From Flavobacterium sp. MC2016-06 (lineage in GTDB: Bacteria > Bacteroidota > Bacteroidia > Flavobacteriales > Flavobacteriaceae): DNA of 64,000 bases. Within the stretch, counting starts at the first letter, position 1, and the number at the start of each line of letters is the position of its first letter. The position numbers and the translations under genes are program-made. Below are positions 26,116 through 35,142 of the stretch, piece by piece. The notes beneath the pieces are model-generated. The model was not told where the DNA came from, ran no database searches, and was given only the letters and a program-made list of their open reading frames with translations. The stretch covers positions 1 to 64,000 of the forward strand of contig NZ_WMID02000030.1 of NCBI RefSeq assembly GCF_009711165.2, read 5' to 3'.

Positions 26116-27483
26116 ATGAAAAATAAGCTTACAAAATATTTAAACAAAAATACATCTGCCGCGACGCTAGCCTTTTTTAGGCTGGCGTTTGGTTTAATGA
26201 TGCTTTTGAGTTTGATTCGTTTTTTAAGTTACAACTGGGTTGAGAAATTTTATATCGAACCGCTTTTACATTTTACTTATTATGGTTTTGAATGGGTAAA
26301 ACCTTTTGGAACTGCAACTTACATCTTGTTTCTTATAGCAATACTTGCATCAATCTGCATTTCGATTGGGTATCGTTTTAAATTGGCTTCGGTATTGTTT
26401 TTCCTAAGTTTTACTTATATCGAATTAATGGATAAGACAACCTACCTCAACCATTACTATTTTATTTCGATCATAAGTTTTGTCTTGATTTTTTTACCTG
26501 CAAATGCTTATTTTTCAGTTGATGCTTATCTGAAGCCAAAAATTGCTTTTGAGAAAATCCCACGCTGGACAACCGATATTTTAAAAGTCCTTTTAGGAAT
26601 TGTATACTTCTATGCAGGTTTAGCCAAAATAAATTCTGATTGGCTTTTAAAAGCAATGCCTCTAAAAATCTGGCTTCCCAACAATCATACTTTGCCCATT
26701 ATTGGAAGTTTATTAAATGAAAACTGGGTTCATTTTGCTTTTAGCTGGACGGGAATGTTTTACGATTTGAGCATTCCGTTTCTATTGCTTTATAAACGAA
26801 CTCGCACTTTTGCTTTTATATTGGTGGTTGTTTTTCATCTTCTAACGAGAATCTTATTTCCGATTGGCATTTTCCCATATGTCATGATTGTGAGCTCTTT
26901 GCTTTTCTTTGACAGCAATTTCCATAAAAATTGTCTTAATTTCATAGCCCGATTATTTCATTTGAATTTCAATATCTTTGAAAACGAAAAAGAGATAAAA
27001 ACTTCATTTAATGCATTTTACAAAGCAAAAATGATAGTCTTAAGCGGGTTTTTAATATTCCAATTAGTATTTCCTTTTCGATATCTTCTTTATCCGCAAG
27101 AATTATTTTGGACAGAAGAAGGTTTCCGTTTTTCGTGGCGCGTCATGCTCATGGAAAAAGCCGGATATACACAATTTACAGTAACTGACAGTAAAACCAA
27201 AAATCAGATTAGAGTTAATAACGGTCATTTTCTAACTGCTTTTCAAGAAAAACAAATGGCTTTTCAGCCCGATTTTATATTAGAATACGCCCACTTTTTA
27301 CATAATTATTATCAAAAACAAGGCATAAACGATCCCGAAGTCCGCGTAGAAAGCTATGTTGCACTCAACGGACGTTTGAGCAAATTATATATTGACCCGA
27401 ACATAAACCTCGCTAAAGAAAATGAATCATTCCAGCACAAAACTTGGATCTTACCTTTTAACGATGAAATTAAAGGATTTTAG
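26116..27483 (+). CDS. HTTM-domain membrane protein, vitamin K-dependent gamma-carboxylase-like
   Basis: A 455-residue membrane enzyme. HTTM region with about five helices: ATLAFFRLAFGLMMLL, DKTTYLNHYYFISIISFVL (as in GGCX) and YFYAGLAKINSDWLLK. Lys171 in GLAKINSDW aligns by eye with human GGCX Lys218, the catalytic base. The C-terminal part (FRFSWRVMLMEKAGY, FQPDFILEYAHFL, INDPEVRVESYVALNGR, IDPNINL) matches the lumenal domain of GGCX. The vitamin K2 cofactor is present in flavobacteria. It lies between an imelysin and a TonB receptor gene. Carboxylation of a metal-binding neighbour is a guess; epoxidation or another reaction is equally possible. Confidence 0.82.
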   Translation: MKNKLTKYLNKNTSAATLAFFRLAFGLMMLLSLIRFLSYNWVEKFYIEPLLHFTYYGFEWVKPFGTATYILFLIAILASICISIGYRFKLASVLFFLSFTYIELMDKTTYLNHYYFISIISFVLIFLPANAYFSVDAYLKPKIAFEKIPRWTTDILKVLLGIVYFYAGLAKINSDWLLKAMPLKIWLPNNHTLPIIGSLLNENWVHFAFSWTGMFYDLSIPFLLLYKRTRTFAFILVVVFHLLTRILFPIGIFPYVMIVSSLLFFDSNFHKNCLNFIARLFHLNFNIFENEKEIKTSFNAFYKAKMIVLSGFLIFQLVFPFRYLLYPQELFWTEEGFRFSWRVMLMEKAGYTQFTVTDSKTKNQIRVNNGHFLTAFQEKQMAFQPDFILEYAHFLHNYYQKQGINDPEVRVESYVALNGRLSKLYIDPNINLAKENESFQHKTWILPFNDEIKGF

Positions 27484-29887
27484 TTTCATCCTCTTTTTTC
27501 TCTTTTCATTAAATGCCTTTTCTCAGACTCATATTTCGGGAGTTCTTATGGGAGAATCTGGCGAAAAACTGGCTTATGCAGAAATCTACAATAAATCGAA
27601 CGCAAGTAAAACAATAACGGACAAAGAAGGAAATTTTGACATTACCCTTTCTGCTTCAGGAACTTATACTCTTGTTTTTTATAAAGACAATTATTCGGTT
27701 TTAGAACAAGAGATTTCAGCTCCAAGTTCAAATTTGACGATTACTTTAAACAAAATCACCAATTTATCTGAAGTTGTCATTAAAAATGAAAAAGAAAAAA
27801 TATTCGCACTTCATAAACTAAAAGACATTGAAGGGACAGCAATTTATGCGGGTAAAAAAACGGAAGTTATTTCTGTAGAACAACTTACAGCCAATAAAGC
27901 CACCAATAATCCGAGACAAATTTATGCTCAGGTTGTGGGTTTAACAATTAATGAAAGTTCCGACGGAGGTTTACAGTTAAGTGTTGGCGGACGCGGTTTG
28001 GATCCAAATCGAACGGCAAATTTCAACACGCGCCAAAACGGTTACGATATTAGTGCCGATGTTTTGGGTTATCCCGAAAGTTATTACGCAACACCAACAG
28101 AAGCACTTGAAGAAGTTCAGATTGTACGTGGCGCTGCATCTTTACAATACGGAACGCAGTTTGGCGGTTTAATCAATTTCCAAATTAAAAGTCCGAGTAA
28201 AAAACCAATCGAATTCTTAACCCGAAACACGATTGGTTCTTACGGTTTGTATACTAATTTTTCCAGCTTGAGCGGTACAAAAGGCAAATTCAGCTATTAT
28301 ACGTTTTTCAATTATAAGAAAGGTGGCAGTTTTAGACCGAACTCAGATTTTGAAAGCAAGAGTTATTTTGGTAATCTAAACTATCAGTTTACAGAGAAAA
28401 CTTCTTTACATTTTGATTATACTCATTTCGATTATCTAGCGCAGCAACCTGGCGGATTAACTGATGAAATGTTCAACCAAGATCCTTCTCAAAGTAACAG
28501 AACTCGTAACTGGTTTGCCGTAAACTGGAACTTATTTGCACTTCGACTCAATCATCATTTTGATAACGATGCCGATTTTTCGTTACAGTTATTTGGTTTA
28601 GATGCCAGCAGAAATACAGTTGGTTTTAGACCCAACCGCGTTGCACAAGCAGATCCGGGCGGACAACGTGATTTAATTAAAGGCGATTTTGTCAATTGGG
28701 GAGCAGAAGCGCGTTATTTAAAAAAATATAATATTGGCAGTAATTCAAATGCTTTCTTAATTGGAGCAAAATACTATCAGGCAGAAAACACCGGGCTTCA
28801 AGGTGCTGGAAGTTCTGGAAACGATGCTAATTTTAATTTGGCTTCCGCCGAATTTCCAGGATATCCAAATCAATCAAATTTTAAATATCCGAATTTGAAT
28901 GTTTCCCTTTTTGGAGAAAACATCTTCAAAATAAATCAGAATTTCTCGATTACACCCGGCTTTAGATATGAAAACATCAAAACGCAGGCAGACGGAACAT
29001 ACCAAAAAATTAATCTTGATGGTGCTGGAAATGTTATTTTAGACGAAACTGTTGTTGAGAATATAGTCAAAAAACGTAATTTCTTTTTATTTGGGGTTGG
29101 ATTAAGTTATAAACCGCAAAACGGAATAGAGTTCTACGGAAACGTGTCGCAAAACTACCGTTCGGTAACTTTTAATGATATTAGAACCGTAACTACAAGT
29201 CAGATCATTTCACCAGACATTACAGATGAAAAAGGATATACCTCTGATATTGGTATTCGAGGTCAGATAAACGACAAAATTAGGTTTGATTCGAGTATTT
29301 TTGGTTTATACTACAATGACAAAATTGGAGAATACTTTACCGAAGTCGATGCTAAGTCTGTCAGCATAAGAGATAATCTAGGAACTGCTTTTACTTATGG
29401 CTTTGAAACTATGGTAGATTGGAGTTTAAACAAGACTTTCTTTGAAGAAAATCCTAATATAATCTGGAATGTCTTCTCGAATGTCGCGATTACAAATTCT
29501 AAGTATTTAAAATCTGCTATTCCAAACATTGAAGGCAATGATGTAGAGTTTGTTCCTCTTTTTAATATTAAAACGGGAACTGGAATTGGTTATAAAAACT
29601 TCATGTCGAGTATTCAGCTTACTTATGTATCATCGCAATTTACCGATGCGACTAACCAAGATGTGGGAACAAATGCCATAAGCAGTGGTATTTTTGGTAA
29701 AATTCCATCTTATTACGTAGCCGATTTTTCGTCTTCTTATAAATGGAAAAATTGGAAACTAGAAGCCGGTATTAACAATTTTACTGATAATAAATATTTC
29801 ACCAGACGCGCCACAGGATACCCTGGGCCTGGAATTATTCCATCGGACACTAGAACTTTTTATACTACTTTAGAATTTATTTTCTAA
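27464..29887 (+). CDS. TonB-dependent receptor (FecA-like)
   Basis: Start chosen at ATG 27464: this gives signal peptide DFSFILFFLFSLNAFSQ and a 20-base overlap with the VKGC-like gene, so the two are translationally coupled. The 807-residue protein has a carboxypeptidase-like N-domain to about residue 110, a plug (TEVISVEQLTANKATNNPRQ, LQLSVGGRGLDPNRTANFN, EVQIVRGAASLQYGTQFGG) and a barrel ending YTTLEFIF. Similar receptors are annotated as Fe(3+)-dicitrate importers. In this operon it probably takes up an iron chelate that the imelysins then handle in the periplasm. Confidence 0.9.
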   Translation: MKLKDFSFILFFLFSLNAFSQTHISGVLMGESGEKLAYAEIYNKSNASKTITDKEGNFDITLSASGTYTLVFYKDNYSVLEQEISAPSSNLTITLNKITNLSEVVIKNEKEKIFALHKLKDIEGTAIYAGKKTEVISVEQLTANKATNNPRQIYAQVVGLTINESSDGGLQLSVGGRGLDPNRTANFNTRQNGYDISADVLGYPESYYATPTEALEEVQIVRGAASLQYGTQFGGLINFQIKSPSKKPIEFLTRNTIGSYGLYTNFSSLSGTKGKFSYYTFFNYKKGGSFRPNSDFESKSYFGNLNYQFTEKTSLHFDYTHFDYLAQQPGGLTDEMFNQDPSQSNRTRNWFAVNWNLFALRLNHHFDNDADFSLQLFGLDASRNTVGFRPNRVAQADPGGQRDLIKGDFVNWGAEARYLKKYNIGSNSNAFLIGAKYYQAENTGLQGAGSSGNDANFNLASAEFPGYPNQSNFKYPNLNVSLFGENIFKINQNFSITPGFRYENIKTQADGTYQKINLDGAGNVILDETVVENIVKKRNFFLFGVGLSYKPQNGIEFYGNVSQNYRSVTFNDIRTVTTSQIISPDITDEKGYTSDIGIRGQINDKIRFDSSIFGLYYNDKIGEYFTEVDAKSVSIRDNLGTAFTYGFETMVDWSLNKTFFEENPNIIWNVFSNVAITNSKYLKSAIPNIEGNDVEFVPLFNIKTGTGIGYKNFMSSIQLTYVSSQFTDATNQDVGTNAISSGIFGKIPSYYVADFSSSYKWKNWKLEAGINNFTDNKYFTRRATGYPGPGIIPSDTRTFYTTLEFIF

Positions 29888-29898
29888 ATGTGAAACAC

Positions 29899-29943
29899 AA
29901 AAAATCCCAAAACTACATTTAGAGCAGTTTTGGGATTTTTTTT
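29899..29943. terminator. Strong hairpin terminator after the TonB receptor
   Basis: AAAAATCCCAAAACT (29899-29913) and AGTTTTGGGATTTTT (29926-29940) form a 15-bp stem with T-run; the A-run upstream makes it usable in both directions, ending the convergent membrane-protein gene too. Confidence 0.92.
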
Positions 29944-29944
29944 A

Positions 29945-30469
29945 TCATTTGGTTTGGTCTATCTTTTCCTTATCAATAAACTTAACTACTGTTTTACTAT
30001 TTGTCATTATTAAATAACCAGAAAGAGCTTTCAAAAAATAAAATATAAGCCATGATGCACCCATATATTCATTAATCCTTTCTTTTTGCTTTGCAAATTC
30101 ATAAATCGTTGAGCAAAGTTTAGGAAGTGCTTCAATAAAAACATCTGCTCCAATTACAATAACAACAATAGAAAGCACCGTTTTATACGGGATATTCAAA
30201 TCTATTTTGTCTTGAGAAAAATTTTTGTCAAGTCTTAATTTTTCAATTAACCAAGCTGATTTAAAAAGAAAAACACTTGCTACAAGAAGATAAAGAATAA
30301 GTGTGCCAAAAGTAATAATCCAAGCAGCTATTAAATTTTTCCAATTCAATCCACTATCAGATGTAAAAGCAAAGGTTGAAGCAAATTGTGTTATAACATA
30401 CACGCTATTTATTAAAAGCCAAAGACCAATTCCTTTTATAATAATACTCCAAAATGTCTTAATCTCCAT
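29945..30469 (-). CDS. Uncharacterised four-helix membrane protein
   Basis: I did not recognise a family. Start chosen at ATG 30469 (MEIKTFW), giving 174 residues; a longer frame reaches 30505. Four hydrophobic segments are visible: around IIKGIGLWLLINSVYVITQF, WIITFGTLILYLLVASVFLF, YKTVLSIVVIVIGADVFI and WLIFYFLKALSGYLIM. They are separated by charged loops. It starts 42 bases after the next gene on the minus strand (30511-30912). The terminator 29899-29943 follows it. Function unknown. Confidence 0.7.
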   Translation of the reverse strand: MEIKTFWSIIIKGIGLWLLINSVYVITQFASTFAFTSDSGLNWKNLIAAWIITFGTLILYLLVASVFLFKSAWLIEKLRLDKNFSQDKIDLNIPYKTVLSIVVIVIGADVFIEALPKLCSTIYEFAKQKERINEYMGASWLIFYFLKALSGYLIMTNSKTVVKFIDKEKIDQTK

Positions 30470-30510
30470 AAATTTATTTTTCCTGTATACAAATGGTAAA
30501 ACCAATTAAT

Positions 30511-30912
30511 CTAAACAATTCCTTTCTCAATCATCTCCAGCATTACTGGCGAAGCATTTTTAAAAGTCGGTGGTTGTTCGATAATACTTCCAGCGTTTTT
30601 CTTATTTACTTTAAAAGTCAAATCATTGTCTGTTGTAAAAAGTAAAGCTGTCAAAAAAGGATTTTTAATATAAGAACCCAAAACCATTAAAGCTTCATCT
30701 AAAGTATGAATACTTTCTATTTCTTCGGTTTTATAACGCGTTGTTAACGAAATCGAATAGGTGTCATCTTCATTCAAAACCAATCTGAAATAGATGTTTT
30801 TGATTTCGGTATCGCCAATAGTTTTAGCTAAAGTTAGTTTGGCAAAAGTGCCGCTCGTTATGCTTTCTTTCACGCGTTCGCAGAAAAGAGCAAATATAGG
30901 TTCGTAAGACAT
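30511..30912 (-). CDS. Hypothetical protein, resembles an N-terminal domain of a Bacteroidota methyltransferase family
   Basis: A 133-residue cytoplasmic protein with no membrane segment. The order FAKLTLAKT...NIYFRLVLNED...YSISLTTRYKTEEI...FLTALLFTTDNDLTFKVNKK...PPTFKNASP resembles, from memory, the N-terminal domain of a Bacteroidota class I SAM methyltransferase family. The SAM-binding half that usually follows is absent, and the next gene begins right after. It could be a remnant or a free-standing domain; I cannot rule out chance similarity. Confidence 0.6.
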   Translation of the reverse strand: MSYEPIFALFCERVKESITSGTFAKLTLAKTIGDTEIKNIYFRLVLNEDDTYSISLTTRYKTEEIESIHTLDEALMVLGSYIKNPFLTALLFTTDNDLTFKVNKKNAGSIIEQPPTFKNASPVMLEMIEKGIV

Positions 30913-31016
30913 GTTTTTTAATTTATTTTCTAAGGTTCTAAAATGGCTGATGAATCACTAAGTTTTTAAATTCTTTGTGATTCTCTGCGCATTCTTTGTG
31001 GAACTTTGTGATATAG

Positions 31017-31799
31017 CTATTTCCCAGTAAATTCAGCTTTTCGTTTTTCTAAAAATGCAGTAGTTCCTTCTTTAAAATCTTGAGTTCCGAAGCATTTTCC
31101 GAATGATTTTATCTCCGTATCAAATCCGTTTTTACCATCTGTAAAGTTAGCGTTTATAGATTTTATCGCTTTGCTGATCGCAAAAGGAGCATTTTTGATT
31201 ATTTTTTGAGCAATTGCTTTAGTAAAATCTAAAAGCTCTGCCTGCGTTACTACATGATTTACTAAACCATATTGTTTCGCATCATCTGCAGTAATCATTC
31301 CAGCTGTCATAATCATTTCCATCGCACGACCTTTACCTACTAATTGTGGCAAACGCTGTGTTCCTCCGTAACCTGGAATCAATCCTAAACTTACTTCTGG
31401 CAATCCCATTTTAGCATTATCAGACGCAATTCTAAAATGACAAGCCATTGCCAATTCTAATCCACCGCCAAGAGCAAAACCATTAACTGCTGCAATAACT
31501 GGTTTCTTTAAATTTTCGATATAATCAAAAAGAGATTCCTGCCCTTCAGCTGCCAATTGTGCTCCTTCAATAATGGTATAATTAGCAAATTCCGAAATAT
31601 CAGCTCCAGCTACAAATGCTTTCTCTCCACTTCCGGTTACTATAATTACTCGAACATCGTTGTTTTTACCTAATATTTTTATTGCTTTATTTAGATCACT
31701 AATCGTTGCTTTGTTTAAAGCATTTAGCTTTGTTGGACGATTAATAGTTACGACCGCAATATTTTCTTCAATAGAAATTAAAAGATTTTCGTAGTTCAT
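31017..31799 (-). CDS. Enoyl-CoA hydratase/isomerase (crotonase) family
   Basis: A 260-residue crotonase-fold protein with the conserved oxyanion-hole stretches VRVIIVTGSGEKAFVAGADI and VIAAVNGFALGGGLELAMAC, and the acidic residues in MGLPEVSLGLIPGYGGTQRL. It hydrates trans-2-enoyl-CoA in fatty acid or related acyl-CoA breakdown, or acts on a similar CoA ester. Length and motifs are complete. It starts 11 bases after the histidine kinase gene on the minus strand, so they may be co-transcribed, but a functional link is not evident. Confidence 0.92.
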   Translation of the reverse strand: MNYENLLISIEENIAVVTINRPTKLNALNKATISDLNKAIKILGKNNDVRVIIVTGSGEKAFVAGADISEFANYTIIEGAQLAAEGQESLFDYIENLKKPVIAAVNGFALGGGLELAMACHFRIASDNAKMGLPEVSLGLIPGYGGTQRLPQLVGKGRAMEMIMTAGMITADDAKQYGLVNHVVTQAELLDFTKAIAQKIIKNAPFAISKAIKSINANFTDGKNGFDTEIKSFGKCFGTQDFKEGTTAFLEKRKAEFTGK

Positions 31800-31809
31800 G
31801 ACGCTTTTT

Positions 31810-33282
31810 TTAGGAGTTTGTGATCGGTAAAGAAACTATAAATGTGGTTCCTTTTCCATAAGTTGACTCAAAGGTAATTGTTCCTTTGTAATTTTCGATG
31901 ATGTTTTTAATAATTCCCAATCCAAGTCCCATTCCACTGGTTTTGGTTGTAAATTTAGGTTCGAAAATTCTGCCGATATCCAGTTTCTGAATTCCGATTC
32001 CGTTATCTTTTACTGCAATTTCAACATTGTTCTGTTTGCGCATTACGGTAACTAAAATTGATTTATGGAATTGGCTGTCTGGAATTGCTTGTGTGGCATT
32101 TTTAACCAAATTGGTAATCACACGAATTAATTGTGTTCGATCCATTTTAGAAATGATCTCTGGTTCTGGACTTTCAAAAACAATATAATCTTCATTAAAA
32201 ATATCCAGCGCTAATTCTACTACCTCAACTACATTCAAAGTTTCGTTTTGTTGTGCTGGCATAGAAGCAAAGTTAGAAAATGCAGAAGCTACGGCTGTCA
32301 TGGTATCAATCTGCTGTATTAAAGTCTCTGAATAATCATTCATTTTCTGCTTAACATCTGGAGCTGTTGGATCAAACTTTCGTTGAAAACTCTGCACAGT
32401 CAAACGCATCGGCGTAAGCGGATTTTTAATTTCGTGTGCTACTTGTTTTGCCATTTCGCGCCAAGCTTCTTCACGCTCACTTTGGGCCAATTTTACAGCA
32501 CTGGTTTCTAGTTTATCTACCATTCCGTTATAAGCATTAATCAAGAAGTTGATTTCTTTGCTGGTAGCTTCTAAAACAATTTTCTCGTTTTTCTGCTCTA
32601 AATTGGTTTCTTCCAATTTATCTGAAATGGTTTTTAGAGATTTTGTAATATAAGTCGATAAGAAATAGGCCAATGCAAAAGCCACAATCAGCATAAACGA
32701 ATATACTTGGCTCAGTCGAATTAAAAAAGTATTCAATTCGTTGTCATAATAACCATCGTCTTCTAAATATGGAAGATTTAAAACTCCAAGCGGTTTAAAT
32801 TTTTCGTCTTTTATTAAACTATAAGACGATCTATTTTTAACTCCGTCGATGGTTTTAATATCTACAAAACGCTTTTCTATAGAAGAACGTACTAATTTTA
32901 GAATATATGCCGGAATTGGCGGCGCGACTTTATCTACGGCAAAAGACTCTTTAGAAGATTTTAATAATTTCCCGTCAAGGCTGTAAATGTTGATTTCGAT
33001 TTTGTGAATCTGCGCTAATTCGTGGATTTTATCTTTAAAGATCAAATCTAGATTAGCCGTTTTCAGTGGATATGTTGTAGTTGCCAGCACATAATTGATA
33101 TGTTCTTTTACGGCATTTTCTTTACGTTCAAGTCGTTCTTGATGATATTCTTTGGCTTCTGTTTTAAATTGAATAATAGAAATAGATGCCAATAAAAAAG
33201 ATGCCACAACAATCAATACAATCATCGATAGGAAAATCCTAGTTCGCAATGAAAGCATCGACATTTTGAGGTTGTTCAGCAT
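31810..33282 (-). CDS. Membrane sensor histidine kinase, NtrY-like
   Basis: Start chosen at ATG 33282 (490 residues); the longer frame to 33306 takes its first codons from a GTTTCAAG repeat. Layout: TM1 (TRIFLSMIVLIVVASFLLAS), periplasmic sensor to about residue 190, TM2 (SFMLIVAFALAYFLSTYI), HAMP, HisKA with AKQVAHEIKNPLTPMRLTVQ, and ATPase domain with N-box NLVKNATQAI and DNGIGI, MGLGLGIIKNI. It is an orphan, since no response regulator is adjacent. Its gene is preceded by hemJ and hemH on the same strand. The stimulus is unknown. Confidence 0.88.
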   Translation of the reverse strand: MLNNLKMSMLSLRTRIFLSMIVLIVVASFLLASISIIQFKTEAKEYHQERLERKENAVKEHINYVLATTTYPLKTANLDLIFKDKIHELAQIHKIEINIYSLDGKLLKSSKESFAVDKVAPPIPAYILKLVRSSIEKRFVDIKTIDGVKNRSSYSLIKDEKFKPLGVLNLPYLEDDGYYDNELNTFLIRLSQVYSFMLIVAFALAYFLSTYITKSLKTISDKLEETNLEQKNEKIVLEATSKEINFLINAYNGMVDKLETSAVKLAQSEREEAWREMAKQVAHEIKNPLTPMRLTVQSFQRKFDPTAPDVKQKMNDYSETLIQQIDTMTAVASAFSNFASMPAQQNETLNVVEVVELALDIFNEDYIVFESPEPEIISKMDRTQLIRVITNLVKNATQAIPDSQFHKSILVTVMRKQNNVEIAVKDNGIGIQKLDIGRIFEPKFTTKTSGMGLGLGIIKNIIENYKGTITFESTYGKGTTFIVSLPITNS

Positions 33283-33289
33283 ATAGTTT

Positions 33290-33362
33290 TTTGTTTCAAG
33301 TTTCAAGTTTCAGGTTTCAGGTTTCAGGTTTCGCTGCGATTGACAACTTGAAACCTGAAACT
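33290..33362. repeat. GTTTCAAG/GTTTCAGG repeats with an inverse copy
   Basis: Five near-tandem copies of GTTTCAAG/GTTTCAGG (33290-33335) are followed by an inverse copy CAACTTGAAACCTGAAACT (33344-33362), giving a hairpin between hemJ and the kinase. The same family lies at 21180-21245 and 33935-33984. Confidence 0.75.
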
Positions 33363-33369
33363 AAAAATA

Positions 33370-33918
33370 CTATTTCTTTTCTCTTATTCTTTTATAAAAT
33401 TGAAAGCCCAACATTAGTAAAACTGAAAATAAAATGATTCCGATTACACCAAAAATCCAATTCACAGCACTTTTTAAAACTACCAAAAAAACTATAGCAA
33501 ACAAAATTATGGTAGCACCTTCATTCCACAAACGCATAAAATTACTAGAATATTTCACTTCATGATTTTGTAATTGTTTGAAAATTTGATGACATTTTAA
33601 ATGATACAAATACAAAAGGAAAACAAAGCACAACTTTACATGCATCCAAGGCATTTTGAGCCAAGCGTTACCTAAATCAGTAAAAAGTAACATCCAAAAA
33701 GCAAAAATACTTGCCAAAATTGCTGATGGCCATGTAATAATATACCACAAGCGATAAGACATAATTTTAAATTGCTCCTGTAAAATTTCTTTTTCAGGAG
33801 ATGGTTTTTCACTAGCCTCAATTTGATATACAAATAAGCGTACTATATTAAATAACCCAACAAACCAAGTTAATACAAAGATTATGTGTAATGACTTTAA
33901 GTAGTTATAGTATTCCAT
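33370..33918 (-). CDS. hemJ: HemJ-like protoporphyrinogen oxidase (CopD/UPF0093 membrane family)
   Basis: A 182-residue membrane protein with about five helices. It begins MEYYNYLKSLHIIFVLTWFVGL (His11 is the conserved HemJ histidine), continues FKIMSYRLWYIITWPSAI and has MPWMHVKLCFVFLLYLYHL, matching the HemJ HxKL element. HemJ oxidises protoporphyrinogen IX to protoporphyrin IX, the step before ferrochelatase, and hemH is the preceding gene on the same strand. A hairpin (33935-33984) separates the two. Confidence 0.88.
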   Translation of the reverse strand: MEYYNYLKSLHIIFVLTWFVGLFNIVRLFVYQIEASEKPSPEKEILQEQFKIMSYRLWYIITWPSAILASIFAFWMLLFTDLGNAWLKMPWMHVKLCFVFLLYLYHLKCHQIFKQLQNHEVKYSSNFMRLWNEGATIILFAIVFLVVLKSAVNWIFGVIGIILFSVLLMLGFQFYKRIREKK

Positions 33919-33934
33919 AATTATTTATTTCAAG

Positions 33935-33984
33935 TTTCAAGTTTAAGGTTTTTTTTAAAGTTGATTATAACCTTAAACTTGAAA
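33935..33984. repeat. 16-bp perfect inverted repeat between hemH and hemJ
   Basis: TTTCAAGTTTAAGGTT (33935-33950) is repeated exactly in inverse at 33969-33984. It belongs to the GTTTCAAG family. A hairpin inside the hemH-hemJ pair may attenuate or separate the two messages. Confidence 0.75.
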
Positions 33985-33990
33985 CAAATA

Positions 33991-35004
33991 TTATTTAGCC
34001 CAATCATTAATCCAATTACCTACAGTTTCACACCATTCGTCGTCGTCATTCAAACACGGAATCGCTAAGAATTGTTTACCGCCATTGGCTTCAAAATCTT
34101 CTTTAGCGCGCATGGCAATTTCTTCTAATGTTTCTAAACAATCCGACACGAAAGCTGGAGTTACAACAGCTAAATTCTTGATGCCTTTTGCCGGCATTTT
34201 ATCAATTTCAATATCGGTGTAAGGTTCTAGCCATTTATCGCCCGCTAAACGAGATTGAAAAGTCAAACTGTATTTATCTTCTGGAAGACCCAATAATTTT
34301 ACAACTTGTTTTGTAGTTTCATAACATTGATGACGGTAGCAAAAATCATGCGCTGGAGATGGCGTATTACAACATGAACCATCAATTTTACAATGTGATT
34401 TTGTTACATCCGTTTTGCGAATATGACGCTCTGGGATTCCATGATAAGAAAACAATAAATGATCGTATTCAAAAGTTCCTAAATGTTTCTGAATAGAATC
34501 TGCTAAATTTTTAATGTAATCTGGTTTGTTATAGAATGCTGGAACATCGGTAAAAGTCATTTCTGGAAATTTACTTTTTCTAATTTCTTCTGCTTTAACT
34601 AAAATAGTCAAAGTAGAAGCCATTGCATATTGTGGATATAATGGAAAAAGCAATACTTCGGTAACTCCTTTATCATGCAATTCTTGAAGTCCTTTTTCGA
34701 TGGTCATAGATCCGTAACGCATTGCTAATGCAACAGGAACATTTACTAAAGGCTGCACTTTTTTCTGCATTCTTTCGGAAAGAACCACTAAAGGAGAACC
34801 TTCTTCCCACCAGATTTTTGCATAAGCATGTGCAGATTCTTCTGGTCTTTTTCTTAAAATAATACCGCGAACTAACAACGCTCTCAATAAATACGGAACA
34901 TCGATCACGTATTTATCCATTAAAAATTCGTCTAAATAGGGTTTAACATCTTTTGGAGTTGGACTTTCGGGAGAACCTAAGTTTACTAATAATACGCCTT
35001 TCAT
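33991..35004 (-). CDS. hemH: Ferrochelatase
   Basis: The chosen start at ATG 35004 (MKGVLLVNLGSPESPTPKDV) gives 337 residues and the family-typical N-terminus; a 7-codon longer frame starts at 35025. LLFSYHGIPERH holds the conserved histidine, and KSHCKIDGSCCNTP plus FCYRHQCYET give a cluster of cysteines near residue 200, as in 2Fe-2S-containing ferrochelatases. WLEPYTDIEI and TPAFVSDCLETLEEI complete the fold. The enzyme inserts Fe(II) into protoporphyrin IX. hemJ follows on the same strand. Identification firm; the Fe-S cluster is inferred. Confidence 0.95.
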   Translation of the reverse strand: MKGVLLVNLGSPESPTPKDVKPYLDEFLMDKYVIDVPYLLRALLVRGIILRKRPEESAHAYAKIWWEEGSPLVVLSERMQKKVQPLVNVPVALAMRYGSMTIEKGLQELHDKGVTEVLLFPLYPQYAMASTLTILVKAEEIRKSKFPEMTFTDVPAFYNKPDYIKNLADSIQKHLGTFEYDHLLFSYHGIPERHIRKTDVTKSHCKIDGSCCNTPSPAHDFCYRHQCYETTKQVVKLLGLPEDKYSLTFQSRLAGDKWLEPYTDIEIDKMPAKGIKNLAVVTPAFVSDCLETLEEIAMRAKEDFEANGGKQFLAIPCLNDDDEWCETVGNWINDWAK

Positions 35005-35142
35005 TATATTTTTTTTGTTTTTCATTAAGTATCATTCCGAAGAATGAAAATTTCGTCAAAAGTAGAACTTGCTGCTTTTTTGAAATATGATAATTATTAC
35101 TTTTTATTTATATCTTGATTTATAAAACTGATTGATACTTCT

